DNA of 64,000 nucleotides, from the NCBI RefSeq assembly GCF_030817215.1, contig NZ_JAUSZA010000001.1:2578501-2642500 (forward strand), in the 5' to 3' direction. The DNA comes from Paenibacillus sp. V4I3 (GTDB taxonomy: Bacteria > Bacillota > Bacilli > Paenibacillales > NBRC-103111). The translations under genes were made by a program, and so were the position numbers. The notes below the pieces were generated by a model that was not told the origin of the DNA, did no database searches, and saw only the letters and a program-made list of their open reading frames with translations. Of the stretch, positions 42,934-51,462 are shown one piece after another (position 1 is the first letter of the stretch; the number at the start of each line of letters is the position of its first letter).

Positions 42934-45218
42934 CAAACATCAATTCCTTTCTGAATAGAAGGTGCTGAATTTTGAGTATAATGTTTTCTGAAATCGTTTG
43001 GTGTAATGCCATTATACTTCTTAAACTTTCTGTAAAAGTACGAGTCGCTGGTGAAGCCGGTCTTTTCCGCTATTTCTGCCACAGAGAGGGAAGAGTGTAG
43101 GAGCAGTTCTTTCGATTTATTCATACGGACGTCTTGAATCAAATCCGTAAGCGCTGCCATCGTATGTTGTTTATATAACCTACTGATATAAATAGGAGAC
43201 ATATCCAGTTCATCGGCAATGAAATTTAAAGATAAGTTCTGGTTTGCATAATCCTTCTCGATAATGTCATTCATTTTTTTAATTAATTCCACATGCTTGG
43301 AGCTTCTTTTTTCATCCAGCTTTTTGTAAAGCAGCTCGAACAAGTGGTAGAACTGAACATTAATTTCTTCAATGGTTTCTACTTGATTCAGGGAAGCGGT
43401 TGTCGTATCCAAATAAAGTGGAAGGGCTATGGCGTTATTCTTATTGATCGTATTAAGAACGTTATTTACCGTAAGTGTTAAATGGGATATAGCTAATTGA
43501 ACAACTGAATAGGAAAATTCGGCAGTTTCATTAACAATATCAGCGTAAATGGTTTCCGCTTCGGTTGAATCTCCGGTCATTAGACAATCGACCAGTTGTT
43601 TTTCCTTATGTGTTGGAAATTTATACTCCTTAGATCGATACTCCATGATCTCTTCTGACCATATGATGCATCCGTGACCTCTGAACAATCGGTGGTAGGA
43701 AGCTTCCAACAGCTGTTTATAGAGGTGAATGCATTGCCCTGCATGATCTTGTAAGGGACTTATGGTGATGGAGACGGACAGCTTGATATAGTCGGCAATG
43801 GATGTTTGCATCTTGTGGAGTATAGCCATGAATGCCTCATGATCCCACTCGAAATCGGACTCCTGCGCGGTAAGCAGCAGCAAGATATGGTCATCGCCCA
43901 TATCAATGGCTTCGGCTTGAAAGGTGGGGGAGCTAATCTCTGTGCATATATTCATTACGGCATATCGCAACAATTTAAACTGATCCTGATATTTATTAAC
44001 GTTATCTGTAAAGTGATCAATTTTTACCATAATTAACAAAGAAGAATGCTGAATGGTTATTTTTGATCCAAAATAACGCAATTTTTCTTGCAAGGCTATC
44101 GGGTGATAGGCCTCTCTTCCCATAATAATATTTCTCAGGAAATCCTGACGTAAGATTTGTAGATTGTCTCTTTTTTCGATTTCTAATGTTTTTAAGCTGC
44201 GTATCACTTTATCGATGGGATCGAAAAGTTTTCGTGAAGTGAAGAACGAAATAAGTAATCCCGCAATGAGTATGCTCAAGCTGATGTAAATCGTTTTCGT
44301 TCTCATGCTCTTGATTTCTTTCGTGATGATGGTATAAGGTGTCGTTCGTACATATCGCCATCCCAATGAATCCGGAGCTGTGTATGAAATCAGCGACTTT
44401 GTGTTATCAACAGAGTCTACCAAATACCCAGGAGATGATGCGTTGGCAATAATCTTCTTGATGTAAGTTATATCCGAATAATTGGTCAATACCGGATTAA
44501 CTCCGTCAGTGGAGAGCAGTAAGCCCTCATTATTAATAATAAATTCGTTGCTGGAACGGCTGTTTGTTATGTTTTTCAAGGATTTATTGAAGAAAGATTC
44601 CGAGATATTCACAATAACTGCGGAGTTTAAGGAATTATTTATATTGATTGCATCATAACACAAATAGGAATAAATACCGACCTTAGAGACTGTGAGTTGA
44701 GCGTTGCCAACTAAATTAAACGTTCTGGGAACGGGTAGAAAAGGCGTATAATCCTGAAAATGGTCCAAAATATCTACCATGCTTTGATCGCCTAGTGTGG
44801 ATTTGGATTGAATGCCGCTTTGAGAATTGTCGGAGCTGACGTAGAAAAGATCTGATTTACCGTTATACACATAGATGGAATCAATAAATGGCATCGCGAA
44901 GCGATAATTGTTGAGCTGCTGCATGGCGCTAGTTACATCGTAGATATCAGGTTTATCGTAAAACAACAGCTTACTGATGACAAAATCCCGATAAATTTGA
45001 AAGGACAAGGAGGTAGCTGTCCCTGTTATGGTTCGAATTTCCTGACTGGTTTGCATCAAACTGTTGGAATCGGATTCGTACACTTGATTGAGCGCGATAT
45101 TATCGAAATTAAAATGAAGAATGCTGGAGGATACAAGCAGAGTGATGACAATAGACAAAATGATACTCAGCAGTATATTTCGATATACCTTTTTGTTGTC
45201 ATGAGTGCGCTTCATCAT
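42933..45218 (-). CDS. YesN-like AraC regulator with membrane cache sensor
   Basis: About 760 residues: an N-terminal transmembrane helix (about 13-35), an extracytoplasmic sensor (about 40-290), a second transmembrane helix (about 305-325), a cytoplasmic linker and a C-terminal AraC helix-turn-helix pair with I-A-E-K-T-G-F-T-S-D-S-Y-F-Y-R-K-F-K-K. This is the typical Paenibacillus regulator beside sugar ABC transporters. It is divergent from the LplB/LplC-like transporter, 269 bp away, and likely activates it. The ATG at 45218 follows GGGGGG; an upstream start at 45275 is less likely. Its 3' end is coupled to the isoprenoid-synthase-like gene. Confidence 0.87.
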   Translation of the reverse strand: MMKRTHDNKKVYRNILLSIILSIVITLLVSSSILHFNFDNIALNQVYESDSNSLMQTSQEIRTITGTATSLSFQIYRDFVISKLLFYDKPDIYDVTSAMQQLNNYRFAMPFIDSIYVYNGKSDLFYVSSDNSQSGIQSKSTLGDQSMVDILDHFQDYTPFLPVPRTFNLVGNAQLTVSKVGIYSYLCYDAININNSLNSAVIVNISESFFNKSLKNITNSRSSNEFIINNEGLLLSTDGVNPVLTNYSDITYIKKIIANASSPGYLVDSVDNTKSLISYTAPDSLGWRYVRTTPYTIITKEIKSMRTKTIYISLSILIAGLLISFFTSRKLFDPIDKVIRSLKTLEIEKRDNLQILRQDFLRNIIMGREAYHPIALQEKLRYFGSKITIQHSSLLIMVKIDHFTDNVNKYQDQFKLLRYAVMNICTEISSPTFQAEAIDMGDDHILLLLTAQESDFEWDHEAFMAILHKMQTSIADYIKLSVSITISPLQDHAGQCIHLYKQLLEASYHRLFRGHGCIIWSEEIMEYRSKEYKFPTHKEKQLVDCLMTGDSTEAETIYADIVNETAEFSYSVVQLAISHLTLTVNNVLNTINKNNAIALPLYLDTTTASLNQVETIEEINVQFYHLFELLYKKLDEKRSSKHVELIKKMNDIIEKDYANQNLSLNFIADELDMSPIYISRLYKQHTMAALTDLIQDVRMNKSKELLLHSSLSVAEIAEKTGFTSDSYFYRKFKKYNGITPNDFRKHYTQNSAPSIQKGIDV

Positions 45219-45428
45219 GAGACTATCCCCCCTGGTTCGTAGGAAAAGTATATCGTACCTATTTGGCACTTGCAATGGAACCAGATGAGTCGAAAGGAAG
45301 AAAAAGTACCGAAAAATCCGGAAAGTCCATGAATGTTTAAAATGTACATACTTGCATAAGGAGCCTAAACTGCAAATTATTCATATTTAGTATCATATCT
45401 TCACTATCTCTTCCAGAATAGCTAGCTA

Positions 45429-45434
45429 TATAAT
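45429..45434 (+). promoter_or_regulatory. -10 element of the carbohydrate ABC operon
   Basis: Perfect TATAAT 53 bp upstream of the first permease, without a good -35, as expected for an AraC-activated promoter. Confidence 0.45.
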
Positions 45435-45487
45435 TCGAGCATGACATACAAATCAACATTCAAAATTAGGCAGGGAGGCTTCGCAGC

Positions 45488-46411
45488 ATGTTACGAAAGA
45501 ATGGTTTCTTGTACGAGTTAAACAAAAACAAAATTTTGTTTCTCATGATAGCACCAACATTAGTATTCTTTTTCATTAATTCTTATGTGCCGATGGTTGG
45601 GATCTACTTCGCGTTTACCAGATTCGATTTTAATGGAGGGTTATTCGGAAGTCCATTTGTGGGATTAGAAAACTTTAAATTCCTATGGAAGTCGGGAGCG
45701 CTATGGGGACTGACGAGAAATACAGTGGCTTATAACCTTGCTTTTATTTTATTTGTAAATGGCGCAGCGATCTTTTGTGCGATTATGTTAAGTGAAATGA
45801 AAGGCAAGGCATTTAAGAAGATCACGCAATCCGTCATGTTTTTACCTTACTTTATATCGTTTGTTTTATTGAATGCTATTGCGTATAACATGTTTAATTA
45901 CGATACGGGCTTTGTGAATACCACGCTAAAGTCATTTGGTTCGAATCCGATGGATATTTATAACACACCGATAGCTTGGATATTCCTTTTGGTCATTTTC
46001 TATGTGTGGAAAAACTTAGGTTATACGATGGTCATCTACCTCGCTACTATTACAGGCATTAGCGATGAATATTACGAAGCCGCGAAAATCGATGGTGCGA
46101 ATATTTTTCAAAGGATTTGGTACATTACGGTGCCCATGCTAAAGCCAACCTTTATCATATTACTCCTGTTTTCATTGGGAAGTATCATGAAAGGACAATT
46201 CGATCTCTTTTATCAGCTCATTGGAAACAACGGGATCTTGTACAATACAACAGATATTCTGGATACTTACGTATTTCGTTCACTAAAAGTGACATTCGAT
46301 ATCGGGATGGCGACTTCAGCCGGATTGTTCCAGTCCTTCTTCGGTTTTGTATTGATAATGACAGTGAACTATTTCATTAAAAAATCAAATGAAGAGTATG
46401 CGCTTTTCTAG
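45488..46411 (+). CDS. Carbohydrate ABC transporter permease, LplB type
   Basis: A 307-residue permease with about six transmembrane segments. The EAA loop is Y-Y-E-A-A-K-I-D-G-A-N-I-F-Q-R-I-W. It starts the operon LplB-like, LplC-like, solute-binding protein. No ATPase gene is present, as usual for these systems that share the MsmX-type ATPase. GGGAGG precedes ATG 45488. Confidence 0.9.
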   Translation: MLRKNGFLYELNKNKILFLMIAPTLVFFFINSYVPMVGIYFAFTRFDFNGGLFGSPFVGLENFKFLWKSGALWGLTRNTVAYNLAFILFVNGAAIFCAIMLSEMKGKAFKKITQSVMFLPYFISFVLLNAIAYNMFNYDTGFVNTTLKSFGSNPMDIYNTPIAWIFLLVIFYVWKNLGYTMVIYLATITGISDEYYEAAKIDGANIFQRIWYITVPMLKPTFIILLLFSLGSIMKGQFDLFYQLIGNNGILYNTTDILDTYVFRSLKVTFDIGMATSAGLFQSFFGFVLIMTVNYFIKKSNEEYALF

Positions 46412-46422
46412 GGGAGGTTCCA

Positions 46423-47313
46423 GTGAAGTCTAACAGTATTGATTCTGTCGCGTTTTATATTATTGCCTATCTAATCATCATAACGATTTCCGTGATCTGT
46501 ATTTTTCCTTTTTTACTGTTGATATCGGGGTCATTTACCGACAATGAGTCGATTGTTCGTGATGGTTACCATTTGATTCCGAAAGTATTTTCCCTTGCAG
46601 CCTATGAAGCCGTTCTAACATTCCCAGGAAAAGTACTAAGGGCTTATGGGGTAACGATCTTCGTTACCATCGTTGGTACAACGCTTGGATTGTTCATGAT
46701 GACGATGGCTGGTTATGTCTTGCAACGAAAAGATTTCAGGTACCGTAATCAACTTTCCTTTTACATTTATTTTACTACGCTGTTTGGCGGAGGCCTGGTA
46801 CCTTGGTACATTATGATCACCAAATATTTGCAATTGACGGATACGTATGCAGCTCTTATTTTTCCAGGGCTCATGACTCCTTTCCTAATTATATTAATGA
46901 GAAGCTTCATTAAATCCTCCATACCGGAGGAGCTTACAGAGTCATCAAAGATTGACGGTGCCAACGATTTTACGATTTATTATCGTGTAGTGCTTCCTTT
47001 AGCAATGCCAGGTATTGCAACAGTAGGGTTATTCCTGGCATTGCATTATTGGAATAGTTGGTTCTCTACGTCGCTGTTCATCAACGATCAGGATAAATAC
47101 GAACTGCAGTATTTTCTGTATAACATTATTAATACAGCTGCAGCCGTTTCGCAGCTAGGCGTGAGTACGGGGGTTTCATTCGGACAGGATATCCCAACGG
47201 AATCCACCAAACTGGCTATGGCTATGATTGTTACGGGTCCAATTCTCCTTCTATATCCGTTCGTACAAAGGTTTTTCGTTAAAGGATTAACGATTGGCGC
47301 TGTCAAAGGTTAG
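46423..47313 (+). CDS. Carbohydrate ABC transporter permease, LplC/YtcP type
   Basis: A 296-residue permease with about six transmembrane helices and an EAA loop S-S-K-I-D-G-A-N-D-F-T-I-Y-Y. The GTG start at 46423 follows GGGGAGG and is 11 bp after the LplB-like stop. Together with its neighbour it forms the membrane pore for an oligosaccharide importer. Confidence 0.9.
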   Translation: MKSNSIDSVAFYIIAYLIIITISVICIFPFLLLISGSFTDNESIVRDGYHLIPKVFSLAAYEAVLTFPGKVLRAYGVTIFVTIVGTTLGLFMMTMAGYVLQRKDFRYRNQLSFYIYFTTLFGGGLVPWYIMITKYLQLTDTYAALIFPGLMTPFLIILMRSFIKSSIPEELTESSKIDGANDFTIYYRVVLPLAMPGIATVGLFLALHYWNSWFSTSLFINDQDKYELQYFLYNIINTAAAVSQLGVSTGVSFGQDIPTESTKLAMAMIVTGPILLLYPFVQRFFVKGLTIGAVKG

Positions 47314-47377
47314 AACTGAAACGGATACTTGCCGTCAGCTAACATATATTATTCAAGAATAAAAAGGGAGGATTTAT

Positions 47378-48961
47378 ATGAAAAGTAATTTGAAAAAGAT
47401 ATACAGTGCATCTATGGTACTAGCGTTAGCAGGTTCCGTTGTCGCTGGGTGCAGCAGTTCGACTACACCATCGTCCAGTCCTACTGCTGGAACGCAAGCA
47501 ACGAAAACACCTGAGGCTTCCGCTGTCAGCAAACCAGCAGGTCTTGATACTTCGAAGAAAGTAGAGCTACAATTTTATATGTTAGGTCCAGCGCCTAAGG
47601 ATCTTTCCGTCATCGAAGAAGAAGTTAACAAGCTGGCACTTAAGGATCTGAATGCGACGGTCAAGTTTAATTTCACGACATGGACCGACTGGGATCAGAA
47701 ATATAAGCTGCTTCTATCGTCAGGACAGCCGATCGATTTGATTTTTACAGCTGATTGGACGCAGTATCAATCCTATGCGAAAAAAGGAGCTTTCCTTCCG
47801 CTGGATGAATTGCTCCCTAAAGCAGCTCCTAAATTAAACAGCTTCGTGCCTAAAGATATGTGGGATGCGGTTAAAATTGACGGGAAAATCTATACTGTTC
47901 CTGCCACCTACAAAGAGTATGTGACAACAGGCTTTATCTGGCGTGAAGATCTCAGAGAGAAATTCAATTTGCCGAAGCCGGATTCGCTTGCCAACTTTGA
48001 AGCTTATCTGGATGGAATTAAGAAGAACGTGCCGGATATGATCCCGTTGGCAGCAAACAGCGATGTGAAAACGAATCTTTCAGATCTTTATAAAAATTTA
48101 ACGATAGATCCGGTTGGAGCACTTCCTTACGGAATTGGTATTCCCTATAAAAATCCTTCGGAAGTTACTTCCTACTGGGGCTCAGCTGAGCATTTAAAAG
48201 AGCTGCAAACCTATAAAAAATGGCAGGATAAAGGCTACATTACCAAAAACGTTCTGAATGTTAAAGACTCTATGACAGATCTGATTATAAACGGTAAAGC
48301 TGCGGCCAACATAGGCGATAACCCAAGCCGCTTTAATGATCAGAAGATCAAAATTGATGGTACGCATCCGGACTGGAAACTCGAATACTATCCAGCGCCT
48401 CTGATAAAGGGGCATGCAGAGCCTGTGCATCCTATTCATAATGGATTTGCGATTCCGAAAAGCAGTAAAAATCCAGAGAGAGCTCTTGCCTTCTACGAAA
48501 AAATGGTTACAGACAAAACATACAATCAATTAACGGAGTATGGAATTGAAGGTAAGAACTATAAGGTTGAAAACGGATACTATACGATGATCGGCGATAA
48601 TAACAGCAATGGATTCCCTAGAGAATCTATGCAAGGTTGGGCGTGGAGAAATCCTGAATTTATGCTCTTCGACAAAGGCTATGATGGCGTAAAGAAAATT
48701 TTCGCAGATCTTGATAAAATTTCATCACCAGATAAATTTACAGGTTTCGCTGAAGACTATACGAGCTACCAAGCTGAGAAAGCAGCTTTAGAGCAAGTCG
48801 AAAAGCAATATCTGTATCCTCTGGAAGCAGGTCTAGTAGCAGATGTTGAAGGCGGACTCAAAACCTTTATGGAAAAAGCCAAATCAGCAGGGCTGGAGAA
48901 AATCCAGGCAGAATACAAAAAACAATGGCTTGAGTATGTAAAAGTTGCAGGGATTAAATAG
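47378..48961 (+). CDS. Extracellular sugar-binding lipoprotein
   Basis: A 527-residue family-1-like solute-binding protein of the LplA type: signal peptide with lipobox V-V-A-G-C (Cys 25), a Ser/Thr-rich linker, then a large two-lobed domain with P-I-D-L-I-F-T-A-D-W and S-S-K-N-P-E-R-A-L motifs. It supplies the preceding permeases. The substrate is unknown, but the regulator type and size suggest an oligosaccharide. GGGAGG precedes ATG 47378. Confidence 0.88.
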   Translation: MKSNLKKIYSASMVLALAGSVVAGCSSSTTPSSSPTAGTQATKTPEASAVSKPAGLDTSKKVELQFYMLGPAPKDLSVIEEEVNKLALKDLNATVKFNFTTWTDWDQKYKLLLSSGQPIDLIFTADWTQYQSYAKKGAFLPLDELLPKAAPKLNSFVPKDMWDAVKIDGKIYTVPATYKEYVTTGFIWREDLREKFNLPKPDSLANFEAYLDGIKKNVPDMIPLAANSDVKTNLSDLYKNLTIDPVGALPYGIGIPYKNPSEVTSYWGSAEHLKELQTYKKWQDKGYITKNVLNVKDSMTDLIINGKAAANIGDNPSRFNDQKIKIDGTHPDWKLEYYPAPLIKGHAEPVHPIHNGFAIPKSSKNPERALAFYEKMVTDKTYNQLTEYGIEGKNYKVENGYYTMIGDNNSNGFPRESMQGWAWRNPEFMLFDKGYDGVKKIFADLDKISSPDKFTGFAEDYTSYQAEKAALEQVEKQYLYPLEAGLVADVEGGLKTFMEKAKSAGLEKIQAEYKKQWLEYVKVAGIK

Positions 48962-48974
48962 GTAAGCAAGTTGA

Positions 48975-49027
48975 GGGATTCACAGTCTATTGTCATCCTG
49001 GATGGCAGTTGCTGTGAGTCCCTTTTT
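48975..49027 (+). terminator. Terminator of the carbohydrate ABC operon
   Basis: GGGATTCACAG pairs with CTGTGAGTCCC (one imperfect position) and is followed by five T. Confidence 0.75.
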
Positions 49028-49058
49028 CGTATTCACCTATAGAAGTTAACTATTCACA

Positions 49059-49110
49059 TTGACAGAGGGATTTATTTTATATACATTTGAAACAAATCGA
49101 TTGTTTACAA
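49059..49110 (+). promoter_or_regulatory. Promoter and OhrR-like operator
   Basis: TTGACA at 49059-49064 and TACATT at 49082-49087 are 17 bp apart. An inverted repeat, TTGAAACAA (49087-49095) and TTGTTTACAA (49101-49110), covers the start region. A similar AT-rich dyad is the usual target of MarR/OhrR proteins, suggesting autoregulation. Confidence 0.6.
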
Positions 49111-49139
49111 TATGACTGAACAGAAAGGAAACCAATCCA

Positions 49140-49580
49140 ATGAGCAGCAGTGAATTTTTAAAGCTAGAAAATCAACTGTGCTTTAGTCTATATGCAAGTT
49201 CGAGAGCCATTACTCGCATGTATCGCCCTTTTCTTGAAGGTTTGGGGATTACCTATCCGCAATATTTGGTGCTGTTGGTTCTCTGGGATCAAAAGGAAAG
49301 TACAGTCAAAGAGCTTAGCGAGAAGCTTGATCTTGATTCGGGTACTTTGACACCTATGCTTAAGCGGATGGAAGCTCAGCAACTGGTTCAAAGGAAACGA
49401 TCTTCTGAAGATGAACGTGTCGTGAATATTCAAATCACAGAAGCGGGTCTTGCCCTTTACGAGAAGGCACTTTGTATCCCACAGTCGCTGCTTGCGTCAA
49501 GCGGGCTATCTCCTGAAGAAATTTACACTTTTAATGAACAGTTAAAACGTATTATCAGCAGCGTAAATGCGTTCGATTAA
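49140..49580 (+). CDS. ohrR: OhrR-type organic peroxide sensor (MarR family)
   Basis: A 146-residue winged-helix repressor. Near-identical key blocks to B. subtilis OhrR are visible: L-E-N-Q-L-C-F-x-L-Y-A-S-S-R with the reactive Cys at 14, I-T-Y-P-Q-Y-L and L-D-S-G-T-L-T-P-M-L-K-R-M-E. Oxidation of this Cys by organic hydroperoxides releases DNA. No ohrA-like peroxidase gene lies within the window, so its targets must be elsewhere apart from its own promoter and perhaps the adjacent transporter. Confidence 0.88.
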   Translation: MSSSEFLKLENQLCFSLYASSRAITRMYRPFLEGLGITYPQYLVLLVLWDQKESTVKELSEKLDLDSGTLTPMLKRMEAQQLVQRKRSSEDERVVNIQITEAGLALYEKALCIPQSLLASSGLSPEEIYTFNEQLKRIISSVNAFD

Positions 49581-49615
49581 GGAACGACTATAGGTTTTTG
49601 AAGTGAGGATCTGGA

Positions 49616-50536
49616 ATGAGTTATTTCATATACATTTTAGTGAATAACATTGTACCTATTAGTATTATGATTGCGATCGGCGCAGCGATGTACCGCGCTT
49701 TCCAGATTGATATTAAGACATTATCGAAGCTTAATTTCTACGTGTTTTCACCCGCCTTAGTTTTTGTTAAGCTGTATGAGTCCGAAATGAACTTGCATAT
49801 TTTAATGCAGGTTCTCTTGTTTTTTGTCCTATTCTTTAGTCTCCTTTTTGCCAGCATTGAGGTTGTTATTCGGTTGAAAAAGATGCAGCGCGGTATGCGT
49901 ATTGCCATGCGCAATAGTGTTATTTTCTACAATAGCGCTAACTACGCACTGCCGCTGAATCAAACTGTTTTTGGTGGGAATGCCTATACGTTATCTATCC
50001 AAATCGTGATCATGATTATGCAAACGCTAATTCCCAATACATACGGCATCTATACCTTAAATGCACATAAATCTACTTGGAAAGCAACGATGAAAACCAT
50101 TCTTTCCTTACCGGTCATTTACGCCATTCCGATTGCACTGCTGCTGCGGTATTTCCATTTACCTGTTCCGGGATCGATTCATATACCGCTGCAGTATATT
50201 TCAAACGCTTTTATGGCGACAGCTTTGCTGACCCTAGGTGTGCAGCTTGGCGGTATGAAATGGGAATTTCATTTTTCCAATGTGCTCGTTTCTAATATAC
50301 TAAGACTTGCCGCAGGACCGCTGCTCGGATTTTTCGTTGTTTGGCTGCTTGGGATTGAAGGGATTACGGCCAAAGCATTGATTCTCTCGTGTGCTGTGCC
50401 GACCTCTTTAAGCAGTGTGCTGCTGGCCATTGAATATGAGAATGAACCGGAGTTTTCTTCACAGGCTGTCTTTACTTCAACTTTATTTAGTATGTTTACA
50501 ATTCCAGTTGTTATCTTTTGTTTGGATTTTATATGA
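49616..50536 (+). CDS. AEC family transporter (auxin efflux carrier-like)
   Basis: A 306-residue membrane protein with about ten hydrophobic segments in the two-fold arrangement of the AEC/bile-acid family, including N-Y-A-L-P-L-N and the C-terminal S-C-A-V-P-T-S motif. Related bacterial proteins carry malate or other organic acids. It starts 36 bp after ohrR and may be co-transcribed with it. Confidence 0.85.
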   Translation: MSYFIYILVNNIVPISIMIAIGAAMYRAFQIDIKTLSKLNFYVFSPALVFVKLYESEMNLHILMQVLLFFVLFFSLLFASIEVVIRLKKMQRGMRIAMRNSVIFYNSANYALPLNQTVFGGNAYTLSIQIVIMIMQTLIPNTYGIYTLNAHKSTWKATMKTILSLPVIYAIPIALLLRYFHLPVPGSIHIPLQYISNAFMATALLTLGVQLGGMKWEFHFSNVLVSNILRLAAGPLLGFFVVWLLGIEGITAKALILSCAVPTSLSSVLLAIEYENEPEFSSQAVFTSTLFSMFTIPVVIFCLDFI

Positions 50537-50625
50537 ACATGGATGGGAATCATGAAGTTAGCAGGAATTTCGACATTTTTCGGCGAATGGGTAATCATAC
50601 TTATCTTTAAAGGGGGACATCCTTA

Positions 50626-50928
50626 GTGCGTTACCAATTTTGTCAGTATGTTACGATTGTGGATATGAATGAAGAAATTTTGTCAGAGGTATTATTTGAC
50701 CATGGCGATTTTGAATCGAATGCATTAACGATTGGTTCATCTGTGGTGATTTATCAGCTTGGTCTGAAACAATTTGATGTTGTTTATGACAAAAGAGAAG
50801 GCAAAACCACTCGTAATAAGGTTGTAGATATTGAACTCGATCTTATCAAAAAGCCTTCGGTAACACGTGTGTTTTTGGAGCCCGTGCGGTTAATTGTCGG
50901 TCAGCATGATATTGGCGAAGTGGAATAA
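50626..50928 (+). CDS. Conserved hypothetical protein, 100 residues
   Basis: A 100-residue beta-rich cytoplasmic protein with GTG start 50626 after AAAGGGGGA. No family is recognised and there are no cysteine clusters or membrane segments. It lies between the AEC transporter and the DUF423 gene with short gaps. Confidence 0.65.
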   Translation: MRYQFCQYVTIVDMNEEILSEVLFDHGDFESNALTIGSSVVIYQLGLKQFDVVYDKREGKTTRNKVVDIELDLIKKPSVTRVFLEPVRLIVGQHDIGEVE

Positions 50929-50961
50929 ATAATATCGTTTCGGAAAGGAAAGAAGACGAGA

Positions 50962-51327
50962 ATGATGAAACTTTTTTTGCTGATAGGCAGTTTGAATGCA
51001 TTTCTTTCAGTCGCTCTAGGCGCTTTTGGGGCTCATTACTTGAAACAAAGGATTCCGGATAAGATAGATGTGTTTCAGACCGGCGTACAATATCACATGA
51101 TTCATGCGATAGCCCTCATCCTTATTGCTCTTTTGTCAGATAAGCTGGCAAATAGCTCGATGGTGAATGCATCGGGGTGGGGCATTTTTATTGGTATTAT
51201 CCTGTTCTCAGGTAGTTTATATGGCTTGAGTCTGACTGGACTCAAGTTTTTTGGACCCATTACCCCACTAGGCGGGCTCAGTTTCTTGGTTGGATGGATA
51301 CTTCTAGCCGTGGCCGCTTACAAATAA
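50962..51327 (+). CDS. DUF423 family small membrane protein (YwdK/YgdD-like)
   Basis: A 121-residue protein with four predicted transmembrane helices. It has the DUF423 pattern G-A-F-G-A-H-x-L-K near residue 22 and F-Q-T-G-V-Q-Y-H-M-I-H-A. Function of the family is unknown. A clear terminator follows. Confidence 0.87.
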   Translation: MMKLFLLIGSLNAFLSVALGAFGAHYLKQRIPDKIDVFQTGVQYHMIHAIALILIALLSDKLANSSMVNASGWGIFIGIILFSGSLYGLSLTGLKFFGPITPLGGLSFLVGWILLAVAAYK

Positions 51328-51335
51328 GAAAATGG

Positions 51336-51364
51336 AAAGAGTCAGGAAATCTGACTCTTTTTTC
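51336..51364 (+). terminator. Rho-independent terminator after the DUF423 gene
   Basis: A 10-pair stem AAAGAGTCAG/CTGACTCTTT with loop GAAAT and a run of T. Confidence 0.9.
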
Positions 51365-51462
51365 ATTGTATTTTGTCTTCTAAGCAGGAAAAAGCTCGGA
51401 TCATGTAGAAAGTAATCCATGACGGATTCGATCATTCTTCCTTAATTGAATGGATGTGGCGC

